A DNA stretch of 41,128 nt from Oceanospirillales bacterium (GTDB lineage Bacteria; Pseudomonadota; Gammaproteobacteria; Xanthomonadales; SZUA-38). Where the stretch lies: positions 1 to 41,128 of the forward strand of contig QIKT01000198.1 of NCBI GenBank assembly GCA_003233095.1, read 5' to 3'. The notes below the pieces were generated by a model. That model searched no databases. It was not told the origin of the DNA and worked only from the letters and a program-made list of their open reading frames with translations. Made by a program: the position numbers and the translations under genes. Shown in pieces: positions 16,832 to 25,773 of this stretch. How positions within the stretch are numbered: position 1 is the stretch's first letter; every line of letters begins with the position of its first letter.

Positions 16832-18274
16832 TTAGCACTGCATGTCGTAGCGCTGGGTCGACAGCGGCCTGCCTTTCAGCAGTGACCGATCAATGGGCAT
16901 CAGTTGCTCATCGATCAGTCGTTCGGCAACGCTCAGATCCAGATCTCTGGCGCAGGTCAGCGAATCATCACTGGCGATGGCACTGCGCAGTTCGGCAATG
17001 ATCTCCAGATTGGTCAATCCTCTTTCAAACACCGTGGCATAGGGAATCCGTGTAAACATCACCATGGCATAGCGAGACATGAAGCGGCCGGGAAACTCTC
17101 TTTCCAAACGCTGCGCCATGTGACGACGGATCAGATAATCCGGGTCGATGACCGCGCTGCGCATCTCGACATAGTTCTCCAGTGCCATGTCGGCAATCGC
17201 ATTGGCCTGATCAATCCGCTCTGCAGAGAACTGCTCAAAGGTGTCGGACCAGCGCGTGTTCTCGCCGATCAACCGGCTGAGGCTGACGCAATCTTCAAAG
17301 GCGCAGTTCATGCCCTGGCCGTGAAAAGGCACGATGGCGTGGGCCGCATCACCCAACAAGGTCATTCGAGAATCCACGTGCCACTGCGGTGTGCGGATGG
17401 TTCCCAGAACGCCCACCGGATTGTGCATCGCGTCCTGATCGAAATTATTCAGCAGTGGCAGGGCTTCAGCAAAGTGACTGACGAAGAATTCGCGATAATC
17501 ATCAATGCTCTTCAGTCGGGCAAAACTGTGATCATGCTCGCCATTGGCCAGAAACAGCGTGTTGGTGAAGCTGCCATCGGTATTCGGCAAGGCAATCATC
17601 ATGAATCCACCTCGCGGCCAGATATGCAAAGCTCGTGGTTCCAATCTGAATTGCCCAGCGGACGAAGGAGCAATATGAAACTCCTGATAGCTGTGATCCA
17701 GGAGTTGGACCTCTGCGCGTTGTCCGGTGTGTTGCTCAAGCGCTTGTCGAGCGGGTGAAGCGGCGCCATCGGCTGCAATCAGCGGGAAATGGTCCCGGGT
17801 GTACTCGCGGTCAGAAACCTCATCCTTGATGGTGACAGTATTGCCTTCAAAATCAATATTCTGCAGAGATTGGTTGAAGTGAATTCTGACGCGCTTTCCT
17901 GACTCGGCAGCGTCTAACAATGCCACATTCAATTTGGCTCGATGCACCGAGTAGATCACCTCATCAGCATCGGTGCCATACGGTTGCAGGGCAGGGGACT
18001 CTCCTGGCTGATGCACCATGCGACCGGCCATGGGCAGGGCAAAATGGCCGATGCGGTGTTCCAGCCCCACTTGACTGAGCGCATGGATACCGCGTTCGGA
18101 TAAGGCCAGGTTAATCGACCGACCGGCGACGGTGGAGTCCTTGCGTGGGTCGGGATTGCGTTCGAACACCTCCACATCAAACCCCTGACGACCGAGCATG
18201 ACGGCCAACAGGCTGCCGGCAAGGCCGGCGCCGACGATGGTGACGGTCTTTGTATCGCGGATGTTATCGGACAT
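16832..18274 (-). CDS. kmo: Kynurenine 3-monooxygenase
   Basis: A 480-residue FAD-dependent aromatic hydroxylase that converts L-kynurenine to 3-hydroxykynurenine with NADPH and O2. The FAD-binding GxGxxG is GAGLAG (residues 15-20), the DG motif is AADGAASPAR (~167-176) and the GD motif is LLGDAAHAIVPFHGQG (~307-321). A C-terminal hydrophobic/basic stretch typical of KMO follows. I chose the ATG at 18274 (MSDNIRD) over an upstream in-frame ATG at 18322 because GGGAGAGG lies ~9 bases before it and the product then has normal length. It overlaps the 3' end of kynU by 11 bases and ends the ACMSD-kynU-kmo operon. Confidence 0.92.
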   Translation of the reverse strand: MSDNIRDTKTVTIVGAGLAGSLLAVMLGRQGFDVEVFERNPDPRKDSTVAGRSINLALSERGIHALSQVGLEHRIGHFALPMAGRMVHQPGESPALQPYGTDADEVIYSVHRAKLNVALLDAAESGKRVRIHFNQSLQNIDFEGNTVTIKDEVSDREYTRDHFPLIAADGAASPARQALEQHTGQRAEVQLLDHSYQEFHIAPSSAGQFRLEPRALHIWPRGGFMMIALPNTDGSFTNTLFLANGEHDHSFARLKSIDDYREFFVSHFAEALPLLNNFDQDAMHNPVGVLGTIRTPQWHVDSRMTLLGDAAHAIVPFHGQGMNCAFEDCVSLSRLIGENTRWSDTFEQFSAERIDQANAIADMALENYVEMRSAVIDPDYLIRRHMAQRLEREFPGRFMSRYAMVMFTRIPYATVFERGLTNLEIIAELRSAIASDDSLTCARDLDLSVAERLIDEQLMPIDRSLLKGRPLSTQRYDMQC

Positions 18275-19547
18275 GGTCAATGGCCTCTCCCAATCGATCA
18301 ACAAACAACGCGCAGTCTTCAAAGGAGTTGTACAGTGGCACCGGTGCGATGCGAATCACGTCCGGTTCCCGCCAGTCACAGATCACATCCGTTTGGGTCA
18401 GCGCGTCAAATACCGCGCGAGCAATCGCATGACCGTGTCGCAGTCTGAGTGACAATTGACAACCACGTTGTTCGCTGGCTTCAGGCGTCAGGATGTGAAT
18501 ATGTTGCGAGAGGTTCTCGGTCAGCTCCCGGGCCAGAAAACCAGTCAGCCGGATCGATTTCTCACGCAATGCGCCTAGACCGGCCTGATCAAACAATGAC
18601 AGAGACACTCGCACCGGCGCGAGTGCCAGGATAGGTGGATTGCTCAGCTGCCAGGCGTCTGCGCCCTCGGCGGGCCTGAATTCCGCTGCCATCTTGAAGC
18701 GTCCCTCCGGCTGATGACCCCACCAGCCGTTGAATCGCGGCAGATTCTGATCGCGACCCTGGCAGTGTCGATCATGAACGAAGCAACCTGCCACCGCGCC
18801 AGGGCCAGCATTGAGGTACTTGTAGGAACACCAGACTGCAAAATCGACCTCCCAGTCATGTAACGCGAGCGGGACGTTGCCGATGGCATGGGCCAGATCA
18901 AGACCGAACAGGGCGCCGTGCTTGTGGGCCAGTTCAGCCATCTGAGCCATCGGCAGTACCTGACCGGAGTAATACTGCACGCCGGGCATCAGCACCAGAG
19001 CGACCTGGTCGCCGTGTTGCTCAAGATACTCGGCCAGCGTGTCCGTGGTCAGTACGCCGCTGCCAGGCGCATCTTCCAGTTCGATCAGGGCATCTTCGGG
19101 ATCAAACCCATGAAAGCGAATCTGTGATTCAATCGCATAGCGATCTGATGGAAAGGAGTTTTTTTCGGCCACAATTCTGAATCGCGAGGCATCGGGTCGA
19201 TAGAAACTGACCATCATCAGGTGCAAATTCACCGTCAGGGTATTCATAGCGACCACTTCGGTCGGCAGAGCCCCCGTCAGTCTTGCCAGTGGTTCGCGCA
19301 ACAATTCGTGATAGGGCAGCCAGGGATGGCGTCCCCGGGTATGTCCCTCAACGCCCAGCGTCTGCCACTGACGCAGTTCGGCAGACATTTCAGAGGCCAG
19401 TGCAGTGGGTTGTAGTCCGAGCGAGTTTCCGCACAGATAGACCATGGATTGTCCATGTCTGGAGTCGGGCAGGTGGAACTGTGATCGAAATGGCTGGAGA
19501 GCGTCACTCTCATCCAGTCTCATGGCCTGTTGCAATCGGGTGCTCAT
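18264..19547 (-). CDS. kynU: Kynureninase
   Basis: A 427-residue PLP-dependent hydrolase that cleaves 3-hydroxykynurenine (or kynurenine) to 3-hydroxyanthranilate (or anthranilate) plus alanine. The PLP lysine is Lys243 in CSYKYLNAGPGAVAG. Asp217 and His220 in GLDLAHAIGN, and the early CGNSLGLQP, are family hallmarks. The ATG at 19547 has AAGGA six bases upstream. It follows ACMSD by 37 bases and overlaps kmo, so the three should be co-transcribed. With kmo alongside, 3-hydroxykynurenine is the likely substrate. Confidence 0.94.
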   Translation of the reverse strand: MSTRLQQAMRLDESDALQPFRSQFHLPDSRHGQSMVYLCGNSLGLQPTALASEMSAELRQWQTLGVEGHTRGRHPWLPYHELLREPLARLTGALPTEVVAMNTLTVNLHLMMVSFYRPDASRFRIVAEKNSFPSDRYAIESQIRFHGFDPEDALIELEDAPGSGVLTTDTLAEYLEQHGDQVALVLMPGVQYYSGQVLPMAQMAELAHKHGALFGLDLAHAIGNVPLALHDWEVDFAVWCSYKYLNAGPGAVAGCFVHDRHCQGRDQNLPRFNGWWGHQPEGRFKMAAEFRPAEGADAWQLSNPPILALAPVRVSLSLFDQAGLGALREKSIRLTGFLARELTENLSQHIHILTPEASEQRGCQLSLRLRHGHAIARAVFDALTQTDVICDWREPDVIRIAPVPLYNSFEDCALFVDRLGEAIDHVR

Positions 19548-19584
19548 GCAGTGTCCTTCGGCTTAGGGTCAGAGTGTAGGTTAA

Positions 19585-20598
19585 TCAGGAATCCCGAGTG
19601 AAGGTGTCCAGGGGCATGTCCAACCATCGAAGGGCTGTATCATGAAACAGATCCTGGCGATCTGCATCAGGCAGATTCAGGCGTTCGATCATGTCACCCG
19701 GTTTCTGTTCACCCAATGGAAACGGATAGTCGGAACCCAACATGATGCGCTCGGCTCCCATCAGTTCGATCAGATACCGCATGGCTTGACTGTCATGCAC
19801 GACCGAATCGACCCAGATGCGGTCCAGATATTCCCGTGGATTGATGTCATTGTCGGTGGCGACCAGGTCAGGTCGCATGCTGAATCCATGTTCGATGCGC
19901 CCGAGCGTATAGGGGAAAGAACCACCGCCGTGGGCAAAACAGACTCGCAGCTTCGGCAATCGTTCGAGCACGCCACCAAAGATCATGCAGCAAATAGCCC
20001 GCGATTGTTCAGCCGGCATGCCGACTAGCCAGGGAAGCCAGTATTTTGGCATGCTCTCACTGCCCATCATTTCCCAGGGATGGACCATCAGCGCCATGTT
20101 GGCGTCCTGCATGGCGGCGAATACATCGAACAACTCAGGTGCATCAAGATTCCAGTCGTTGATATGAGAACCGATCTGGAAGCCACGCAGGCCCAGACTG
20201 GCACAGCGATTGATTTCAGAGATGGCGTGTTCGGGCGACTGCATGGGCAAGGTACCCAGGCCAATCATGTGCTGGGGATATTGATCAACCAGACCGGCAA
20301 TATGATCGTTGAGAAACCGAGCCAGATCGAGTGCCTGGTCGGGTTGGGCCCAGTAGCTGAACATGACCGGAACCGTTGACAGCACCTGAACCTGAATACC
20401 GTGGCTGGCATACTCTGCGATCCGTGTTTCCGGATCATACCCATTTTGCCAGATTTCCCGAAAAAACTGTCCATTGCGATAAATCAGTCTGCGATTGCCT
20501 TCGCGACGCAATACGGGAAATTCGGGGACATTGTACTTGCTCGCCAGATCTGGCCAGTCGCTGGGCAGAATATGACCGTGGCTGTCGATCTTGATCAC
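19585..20598 (-). CDS. nbaD: 2-amino-3-carboxymuconate-6-semialdehyde decarboxylase (ACMSD)
   Basis: A 337-residue zinc amidohydrolase-fold decarboxylase that turns 2-amino-3-carboxymuconate 6-semialdehyde into 2-aminomuconate 6-semialdehyde. This diverts the unstable intermediate away from quinolinate and NAD synthesis. The metal ligands are His7 and His9 (DSHGHILP), His173 (MVHPWEMMG) and Asp290 (LGSDYPFPLG), with the catalytic His223 in FAHGGGSFPY; spacing matches Pseudomonas ACMSD. The start is GTG at 20598, supported by GGAAG eight bases upstream. It is the first gene of the ACMSD-kynU-kmo operon, divergent from the LolA-like gene. Confidence 0.93.
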   Translation of the reverse strand: MIKIDSHGHILPSDWPDLASKYNVPEFPVLRREGNRRLIYRNGQFFREIWQNGYDPETRIAEYASHGIQVQVLSTVPVMFSYWAQPDQALDLARFLNDHIAGLVDQYPQHMIGLGTLPMQSPEHAISEINRCASLGLRGFQIGSHINDWNLDAPELFDVFAAMQDANMALMVHPWEMMGSESMPKYWLPWLVGMPAEQSRAICCMIFGGVLERLPKLRVCFAHGGGSFPYTLGRIEHGFSMRPDLVATDNDINPREYLDRIWVDSVVHDSQAMRYLIELMGAERIMLGSDYPFPLGEQKPGDMIERLNLPDADRQDLFHDTALRWLDMPLDTFTRDS

Positions 20599-20737
20599 AG
20601 TATTTGCTTCCGGCAGGACAGTCAGTAGGATAGACAGTCAGCCGGTAAAGATCAAAGCATGACCTTTCCCACTGTCCCCAAGATCAGACTGGATGAATAA
20701 TCCACTGCTACAATCACCATTTTCGAGGAATCCCGTC

Positions 20738-21505
20738 ATGAAACACCTGTTGTCCTTAAGCTGTCTGCTGACTTTCGCTGTTACCTCTGTTTCTGCTGCT
20801 GATCTGAATGAGGTACTGGAGAAGAACTATGAGGCCCGTGGTGGCCTGGACAAAATCACCGGGGTCGAAACGGCCAGGATGTTTGGCATCATGACCATGG
20901 GACCCATGCAGGCACCGTTTCAAATTGCCTTCAAGCGACCCAACAAGGTGAGATTGTCCTTCGAAATTCAGGGGATCACTGGCATTCAGGCCTATGACGG
21001 CGAAACCGGTTGGTCGGTCATGCCTTTCATGGGTCGGACTGATCCTGAAAAAATGTCGGGTGACGAACTGAAGAGCGTCGTGGAAATGGCCGACATGGAT
21101 GGTCCTCTGGTGAACTGGAAGGAGAAGGGGTACACCGTCTCCTACAAGGGTACCGAAGAGATTGAGGGAACCGAAGCCCATGTGCTGGAAGTCGAACGTG
21201 GCGATGGCGAGAGCGATACGCTGTATCTGGACAGTGAGTACTACCTGACCTTCAAGTCCGAAGGCGTCCGCAGCATGGCGGGCAATGAGGTCATCATGGT
21301 CAGTTCCCTGGGTGATTACAAGGATTTTGACGGACTGATCTTTCCAACCTCGATGATGAACTCGGCTCAGGGTATGCCAGAGGGCAGCGGTCAGAACATC
21401 ACCATCGAATCGATCGAGTTCAACGTGGAACTGGACGATTCGCTGTTCGCCATGCCAGCGGTTGAAGATGCGGCTGTCGAGGCGACAACCGACGCTGAAG
21501 GTTGA
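20738..21505 (+). CDS. LolA-like periplasmic protein (outer-membrane lipoprotein-sorting family)
   Basis: A 255-residue exported protein with a signal peptide (residues 1-20, TSVSA/AD). The rest is a beta-rich LolA/LppX-type fold: an opening NYEARGGLDKITGVET, then PNKVRLSFEIQG, AYDGETGWSVMPFMG and EAHVLEVERGDGESDTLYLD, in the order typical of COG2834 proteins. I chose ATG 20738 over 20693 because GAGGAA precedes it by eight bases and it gives a clean signal peptide. It is not classic LolA (longer, with no lolA context), so the lipid or lipoprotein ligand is unknown. The VPS10-like gene follows 70 bases later and may be co-transcribed. Confidence 0.72.
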   Translation: MKHLLSLSCLLTFAVTSVSAADLNEVLEKNYEARGGLDKITGVETARMFGIMTMGPMQAPFQIAFKRPNKVRLSFEIQGITGIQAYDGETGWSVMPFMGRTDPEKMSGDELKSVVEMADMDGPLVNWKEKGYTVSYKGTEEIEGTEAHVLEVERGDGESDTLYLDSEYYLTFKSEGVRSMAGNEVIMVSSLGDYKDFDGLIFPTSMMNSAQGMPEGSGQNITIESIEFNVELDDSLFAMPAVEDAAVEATTDAEG

Positions 21506-21575
21506 TCGAGCCTGGCGCCTGGATGCTGACTCCGGGCGCAGTTGGTTGACGCATGAGAAGAGGGTGAGGGTGACA

Positions 21576-24500
21576 ATGAAGACACGATTGATATCGTTTC
21601 TGGCTGCTGGCCTGGCCACCAGTCTGGCCGCAGGCGACGTGCTTGCCGCCAGCGTCGAGATAGACAGCAGCATGCTTGGTGGCTTGCGCGCCCGATCTAT
21701 CGGACCTGCTGTGATGAGCGGACGGATTGCGGCCCTGGATGTTCATCAGTCCGATGAACCACTGGTGTTGTATATCGGGACTGCCAGTGGCGGCGTCTGG
21801 AAGTCAGATGACGGCGGTATTACCTATGATCCGGTGTTTGACGATCATACTCAGTCGATTGGTGCGGTGCGTATCGCTGCGGACAATGCGGACGATGTCT
21901 GGGTGGGCACCGGCGAAAGCTGGGTGCGCAATACGGTCTCTCCGGGAGACGGTGTCTATAGAACGACCAACGGCGGCAAGAAATGGGCCCATCTGGGGCT
22001 GGAGAATACCCAGCATATCTCTGCGATTGAATTGCATCCGGACAATCCGGAGGTTGCCTTCGTCTGCGCTCTGGGAGCCCTGTGGGCCGATAATGAGGAT
22101 CGTGGTGTCTATCGAACGACCGATGGCGGCAGAACCTGGGACAAGATTCTGTATGTCGATCAGGACACCGGTTGCAGCGACCTGGTGATATCACCTGATG
22201 ACCCGAACACACTCTATGCGGGCATGTGGCAAGTCCAACGCTACCCCGATTTCTTCGAATCCGGAGGCCCTGGCTCAGATTTGTATCGCAGTACCGATGG
22301 TGGCGACAGCTGGGAGGTGCTCGCAACAGGGCTGCCCGATTCAGACACCGGTCGTATCTCGGTCGATGTGGCACCGTCCAATCCTGACTGGGTCTATGCC
22401 GTGATCGAGAGCGACAAGACCGCACTCTACCGCTCTGAAGACCGAGGCGAGACCTGGCAGCGCCTGGATGACTCCATGACTGTGGCTATGCGGCCGTTCT
22501 ATTTTGGCGAACTGAAGATCGATCCGATCGATCATGAACGGGTCTATAAACCCGGGTTCATGCTGGGCATTTCGGTTGATGGCGGCAAGAGTTTCAGCTC
22601 AATGTTCGGCGGCATGGCAGGTAGTAACAATTATCATCCTGACTTGCATGCGTTCTGGATCAACCCGGAGAATCCATCTCAGTTGATCATGGGAACCGAT
22701 GGCGGAATTTATATCAGTGAAGACAGCGCGCGAAGTTGGCGTCACGTGGCCAACATGCCCGTGTCACAGTTCTACCACGTTGCGGTTGATTCCCAGTGGC
22801 CCTATAACGTCTATGGAGGCCTTCAGGACAATGGCTCGTGGATGGGACCCTCTCGTTCGGTGGGCGGCATTCAGAATCGAGACTGGCAGAATATCGGATT
22901 TGGGGATGGATTCTGGGCGTTTCCGGATCCGACGAATGATCGAGTCATCTACAGTGAGTATCAGGGCGGTCAGTTGAAGCGTGTCGATCGCTACACCTCA
23001 GAGATCAAGCATATTGCGCCGGTAGCCACCGATGATCAGGAGGCATTGCGTTTCAACTGGAATACCCCTATCCATCTGAGTCCGAGCAAGCCTGAACGTC
23101 TCTACTACGGGTCTCAATACCTGCATGTCAGCGAAAATCGTGGTGATTCCTGGAACGTCATTTCGCCTGACCTGACCACCGATGATCCCCAGGGGCAGCG
23201 GCAGGAGTTATCCGGTGGCCTGTCGATCGATAACTCCACTGCTGAAAATTACACCACCATCTATACCATCAGCGAATCACCGGTCCGTGACAAGGTGATC
23301 TGGGTCGGGACCGATGATGGTCTGGTTCAAGTCACTCGCAACGGCGGCCGGACCTGGAAAGAGGTTAGTGGCAATCTGCCGGATGTACCGACCGGGACCT
23401 GGGTGTCACGCATTGAAGCAAGCCCGGATGATGCCGCGACCGCCTTCATCACACTGGATGGCCATCGCCGAGGCGACATGTCGCCCTATGTGTATCGAAC
23501 CACCGATTATGGCAAGACCTTCGAATCGCTGGTAACCGATGACGTCAAGGGCTATGCCTGGGTCATCAAGCAGGATCCGGTCAATTCGCAGCTTCTGTAC
23601 CTGGGCACAGAGCGAGGCTTATACCTGTCACTGGATCAGGGCGGCAGCTGGGCACGATTCAAGGAGAACCTGCCTCAAGTCGCCGTTCATGACATTGTGA
23701 TTCATCCCACTGAACATGACGTGATTCTGGGGACCCATGGCCGCGGCGTCTATATCATCGACGACATCACGCCGCTCAGACATCTGACAGCGGACGTGGT
23801 TAATGCATCAATCAGTGTGCTCCCCAGTCGTCCCGCGACCATGGTGTTGAACAGTCAGCTTCAGGAATTCACGGCCGATGACTCATTTACTGCACCGAAC
23901 CCCGGGCAGGAAGCAAGCATCAGCTATTATCTGAAGAAGCGTCATATGTTCGGGGATCTGAAAATAGAGGTCTATGACAACGAAGATCAGTTGATCACCA
24001 CCTTGTCGGGCACCAAGCGCAAGGGCATCAACCGCGTGCAGTGGCCGATGCGGTTCAAGTCTCCGAGGTTTCCCCCTTCAACCTCACTGGTTCAGGCATT
24101 TGGTGGTCCCAGGGTTCCTGAAGGCACCTATCGAGTTCGCCTGATCAAGGGCAAGGAGACTCTTGATACCGAAGTCGTGCTTGCACCTGATCCGCGTTCA
24201 CAATATTCGGCGCAAGAGCGACGTCAACAACAGGAGTTGTCTCTGGATCTGTATGACATGATCAATTCGCTGACCCACTTGAGTGACAACCTCATTCTGG
24301 TGCGCGATGTCATTGATACTCATCATGATGCACTGTCTGAAACGCAACAACACGATTTTTCAGATTACCGCGAACAGCTGGAATCACTGCGGACTTCGCT
24401 ATCGGCATCACGAACAGACGGATTCCTTTCCGGTGAAGAAAAGCTGCGCGAAAAACTCGGCAATCTCTACGGCCACGTTTCCTCCTTTGATGGTGGGCCT

Positions 24501-24767
24501 ACCAACACTCAACTCAGACAGAAACGTCAGCTTCAGGATCAGATTGATGAGGCAGTCGTACAGGGTGATGGACTGCTGGGCGACTCTCTGAATTCTCTCA
24601 ATCAGAGTTTGTCTGCAGCAGGTTTGCCGGTCGTCGAAACCGTCGATCGTGCCACCTGGAATGAGCTCGAGGGCATGCAGGGCTTTACCTTTGCTCCGGG
24701 CAAGCGATTTTTTCGGGGTTTGTCTGGCAACAGCCTGAGCCTGTTTTCGGCGACCGCGTGGTACTGA
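21576..24767 (+). CDS. Secreted VPS10/sortilin-type beta-propeller protein (glycosyl-hydrolase-like BNR repeats)
   Basis: A 1063-residue exported protein with a signal peptide (residues 1-25, DVLAAS). Most of the length is a many-bladed propeller with BNR/Asp-box repeats such as WKSDDGGITY, YRTTNGGKKW, YRTTDGGRTW, YRSTDGGDSW and YRSEDRGETW, the arrangement annotated as VPS10 domain or WD40/YVTN-like glycosyl hydrolase. A beta-sandwich region and a helical C-terminal tail (~900-1040, Q- and L-rich) follow. Despite common database labels, no glycosidase active site is evident. The start at 21576 follows GAGGGTGAGGGTG; an open extension reaching back to 21462 overlaps the previous gene and is rejected. 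The role is unknown; binding or handling of exported peptides is a guess. Confidence 0.8.
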   Translation: MKTRLISFLAAGLATSLAAGDVLAASVEIDSSMLGGLRARSIGPAVMSGRIAALDVHQSDEPLVLYIGTASGGVWKSDDGGITYDPVFDDHTQSIGAVRIAADNADDVWVGTGESWVRNTVSPGDGVYRTTNGGKKWAHLGLENTQHISAIELHPDNPEVAFVCALGALWADNEDRGVYRTTDGGRTWDKILYVDQDTGCSDLVISPDDPNTLYAGMWQVQRYPDFFESGGPGSDLYRSTDGGDSWEVLATGLPDSDTGRISVDVAPSNPDWVYAVIESDKTALYRSEDRGETWQRLDDSMTVAMRPFYFGELKIDPIDHERVYKPGFMLGISVDGGKSFSSMFGGMAGSNNYHPDLHAFWINPENPSQLIMGTDGGIYISEDSARSWRHVANMPVSQFYHVAVDSQWPYNVYGGLQDNGSWMGPSRSVGGIQNRDWQNIGFGDGFWAFPDPTNDRVIYSEYQGGQLKRVDRYTSEIKHIAPVATDDQEALRFNWNTPIHLSPSKPERLYYGSQYLHVSENRGDSWNVISPDLTTDDPQGQRQELSGGLSIDNSTAENYTTIYTISESPVRDKVIWVGTDDGLVQVTRNGGRTWKEVSGNLPDVPTGTWVSRIEASPDDAATAFITLDGHRRGDMSPYVYRTTDYGKTFESLVTDDVKGYAWVIKQDPVNSQLLYLGTERGLYLSLDQGGSWARFKENLPQVAVHDIVIHPTEHDVILGTHGRGVYIIDDITPLRHLTADVVNASISVLPSRPATMVLNSQLQEFTADDSFTAPNPGQEASISYYLKKRHMFGDLKIEVYDNEDQLITTLSGTKRKGINRVQWPMRFKSPRFPPSTSLVQAFGGPRVPEGTYRVRLIKGKETLDTEVVLAPDPRSQYSAQERRQQQELSLDLYDMINSLTHLSDNLILVRDVIDTHHDALSETQQHDFSDYREQLESLRTSLSASRTDGFLSGEEKLREKLGNLYGHVSSFDGGPTNTQLRQKRQLQDQIDEAVVQGDGLLGDSLNSLNQSLSAAGLPVVETVDRATWNELEGMQGFTFAPGKRFFRGLSGNSLSLFSATAWY

Positions 24768-24783
24768 GACAGAATATGTTTAT

Positions 24784-24820
24784 CCTGCCCGGTCAGGCTT
24801 CGAGAGCCTGACCGGGCAGG
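24784..24820 (+). terminator. Long perfect hairpin after the VPS10-like gene, abutting the VOC start codon
   Basis: CCTGCCCGGTCAGGCT (24784-24799) pairs without mismatch to 24805-24820 around the loop TCGAG, giving a 16-bp GC-rich stem. It begins 17 bases after the VPS10 stop. No T-run follows, so it is not a standard intrinsic terminator. It ends 3 bases before the ATG of the next gene and would bury that gene's ribosome binding region. Confidence 0.55.
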
Positions 24821-24823
24821 GCC

Positions 24824-25237
24824 ATGCAGCAAAGTGACTGGCACATTCGAAATCGAATCGGACTGGTAACTCTGCTGGTCCACAGCTATGACGATGCCAT
24901 TGCCTTCTATCGTGACACGCTGGACTTCACACTGCGTGAGGATTCGCATCGGGATGATGTCAAACGCTGGGTAGTAGTCTCTCCGCAAACACACCAGGGT
25001 TTCGGATTACTGCTGGCAAAAGCCAGTAATGAGGCACAGCGTGTGCAGGTAGGTAATCAGTCCGGTGGTCGAGTGTTTCTGTTCCTCTACACCAACGACT
25101 TCTGGCGTGACTACAACACGTTGCGAGAGCGAGATGTTCGCTTTGTCCGCAACCCGAAACAGTATGACTACGGAACGGTCGCAGTGTTTGCCGATCTGTA
25201 TGGCAACCTCTGGGACTTGATCGAGCCTCAGACATGA
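24824..25237 (+). CDS. VOC-superfamily (glyoxalase/extradiol dioxygenase fold) protein
   Basis: A 137-residue small cytosolic protein with the beta-alpha-beta-beta-beta pattern of the vicinal oxygen chelate fold: LVTLLVHSYDDAIAFYRDTLDF near the N-terminus (residues ~14-35), GRVFLFLYTNDFWRDYNTL in the middle, and TVAVFADLYGNLWDLIEP at the end, with the usual closing Glu. The specific substrate cannot be told. The ATG at 24824 follows a strong hairpin directly and has no free Shine-Dalgarno, so translation may be conditional or the start may differ. It overlaps the GNAT gene by 4 bases. Confidence 0.72.
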   Translation: MQQSDWHIRNRIGLVTLLVHSYDDAIAFYRDTLDFTLREDSHRDDVKRWVVVSPQTHQGFGLLLAKASNEAQRVQVGNQSGGRVFLFLYTNDFWRDYNTLRERDVRFVRNPKQYDYGTVAVFADLYGNLWDLIEPQT

Positions 25238-25773
25238 GCACTTCCCCTGGTTGCTCTGAATCAATCATCATTCTGACGACTCAGCGCCAGCGCCTAAGAA
25301 CGTTCACGCAGGCCGATGCAGCCTGGCTGCTGGAGGCGTTGAATGAGCCCTCTTTCATTGAGCAGGTCGGCGACCGCCAGATCCGATCTGTCGATCAGGC
25401 GCTTGTATATCTTGACCAACACCTGCACGCACACTATCAACAGCATGGCTATGGCATGTGGTTGTGCGAGCGGCTCCTTGATCAGCGGCCGATTGGCATG
25501 TGTGGTCTGGTACGACGCGAGACTCTGGATGCGCCAGATATTGGCTATGCCTATCGCCCGGAATTCTGGGGGCAGGGCTATGCGATTGAAGCGGCCAGAG
25601 CAACAGCGGCGGCTGCCCGATCAATGACGGGATCGGATCGTTTGCTCGGCATCACATCATCAGACAATATCGCGTCCATGAAGGTGCTGAAACAGCTGGG
25701 TATGCAGGATGCCGGCAGCGTCAGTGTAACGACCGAAAATGACAGTCAATTGTTCGAGATGGACCTGCTCTGA
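25234..25773 (+). CDS. GNAT-family N-acetyltransferase (RimJ/RimL-like)
   Basis: A 179-residue acetyltransferase of the Acetyltransf_3 type. The opening TQRQRLRTFTQADAAWLLEAL matches RimJ/RimL-like enzymes. The acetyl-CoA region includes IGYAYRPEFWGQGYAIEAARA (residues ~105-125, with the Q/R-x-x-G-x-G/A loop as WGQGYA), followed by ITSSDNIASMKVLKQLGM. The acceptor substrate is unknown. It is coupled to the VOC gene by an ATGA overlap. Its last 28 bases overlap the 3' end of the convergent 3-hydroxyanthranilate dioxygenase gene. Confidence 0.85.
   Translation: MSTSPGCSESIIILTTQRQRLRTFTQADAAWLLEALNEPSFIEQVGDRQIRSVDQALVYLDQHLHAHYQQHGYGMWLCERLLDQRPIGMCGLVRRETLDAPDIGYAYRPEFWGQGYAIEAARATAAAARSMTGSDRLLGITSSDNIASMKVLKQLGMQDAGSVSVTTENDSQLFEMDLL

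Noticed and set aside
16904-17758. 284-codon plus-strand open frame antisense to kmo
   Set aside because: It lies entirely inside a well-conserved KMO gene, has no recognisable motif, and reflects third-position bias of the real gene.
20756-21673. 305-codon minus-strand frame opposite the LolA-like gene
   Set aside because: The plus-strand gene has a signal peptide, ribosome site and family pattern; the antisense product has none and crosses two genes.
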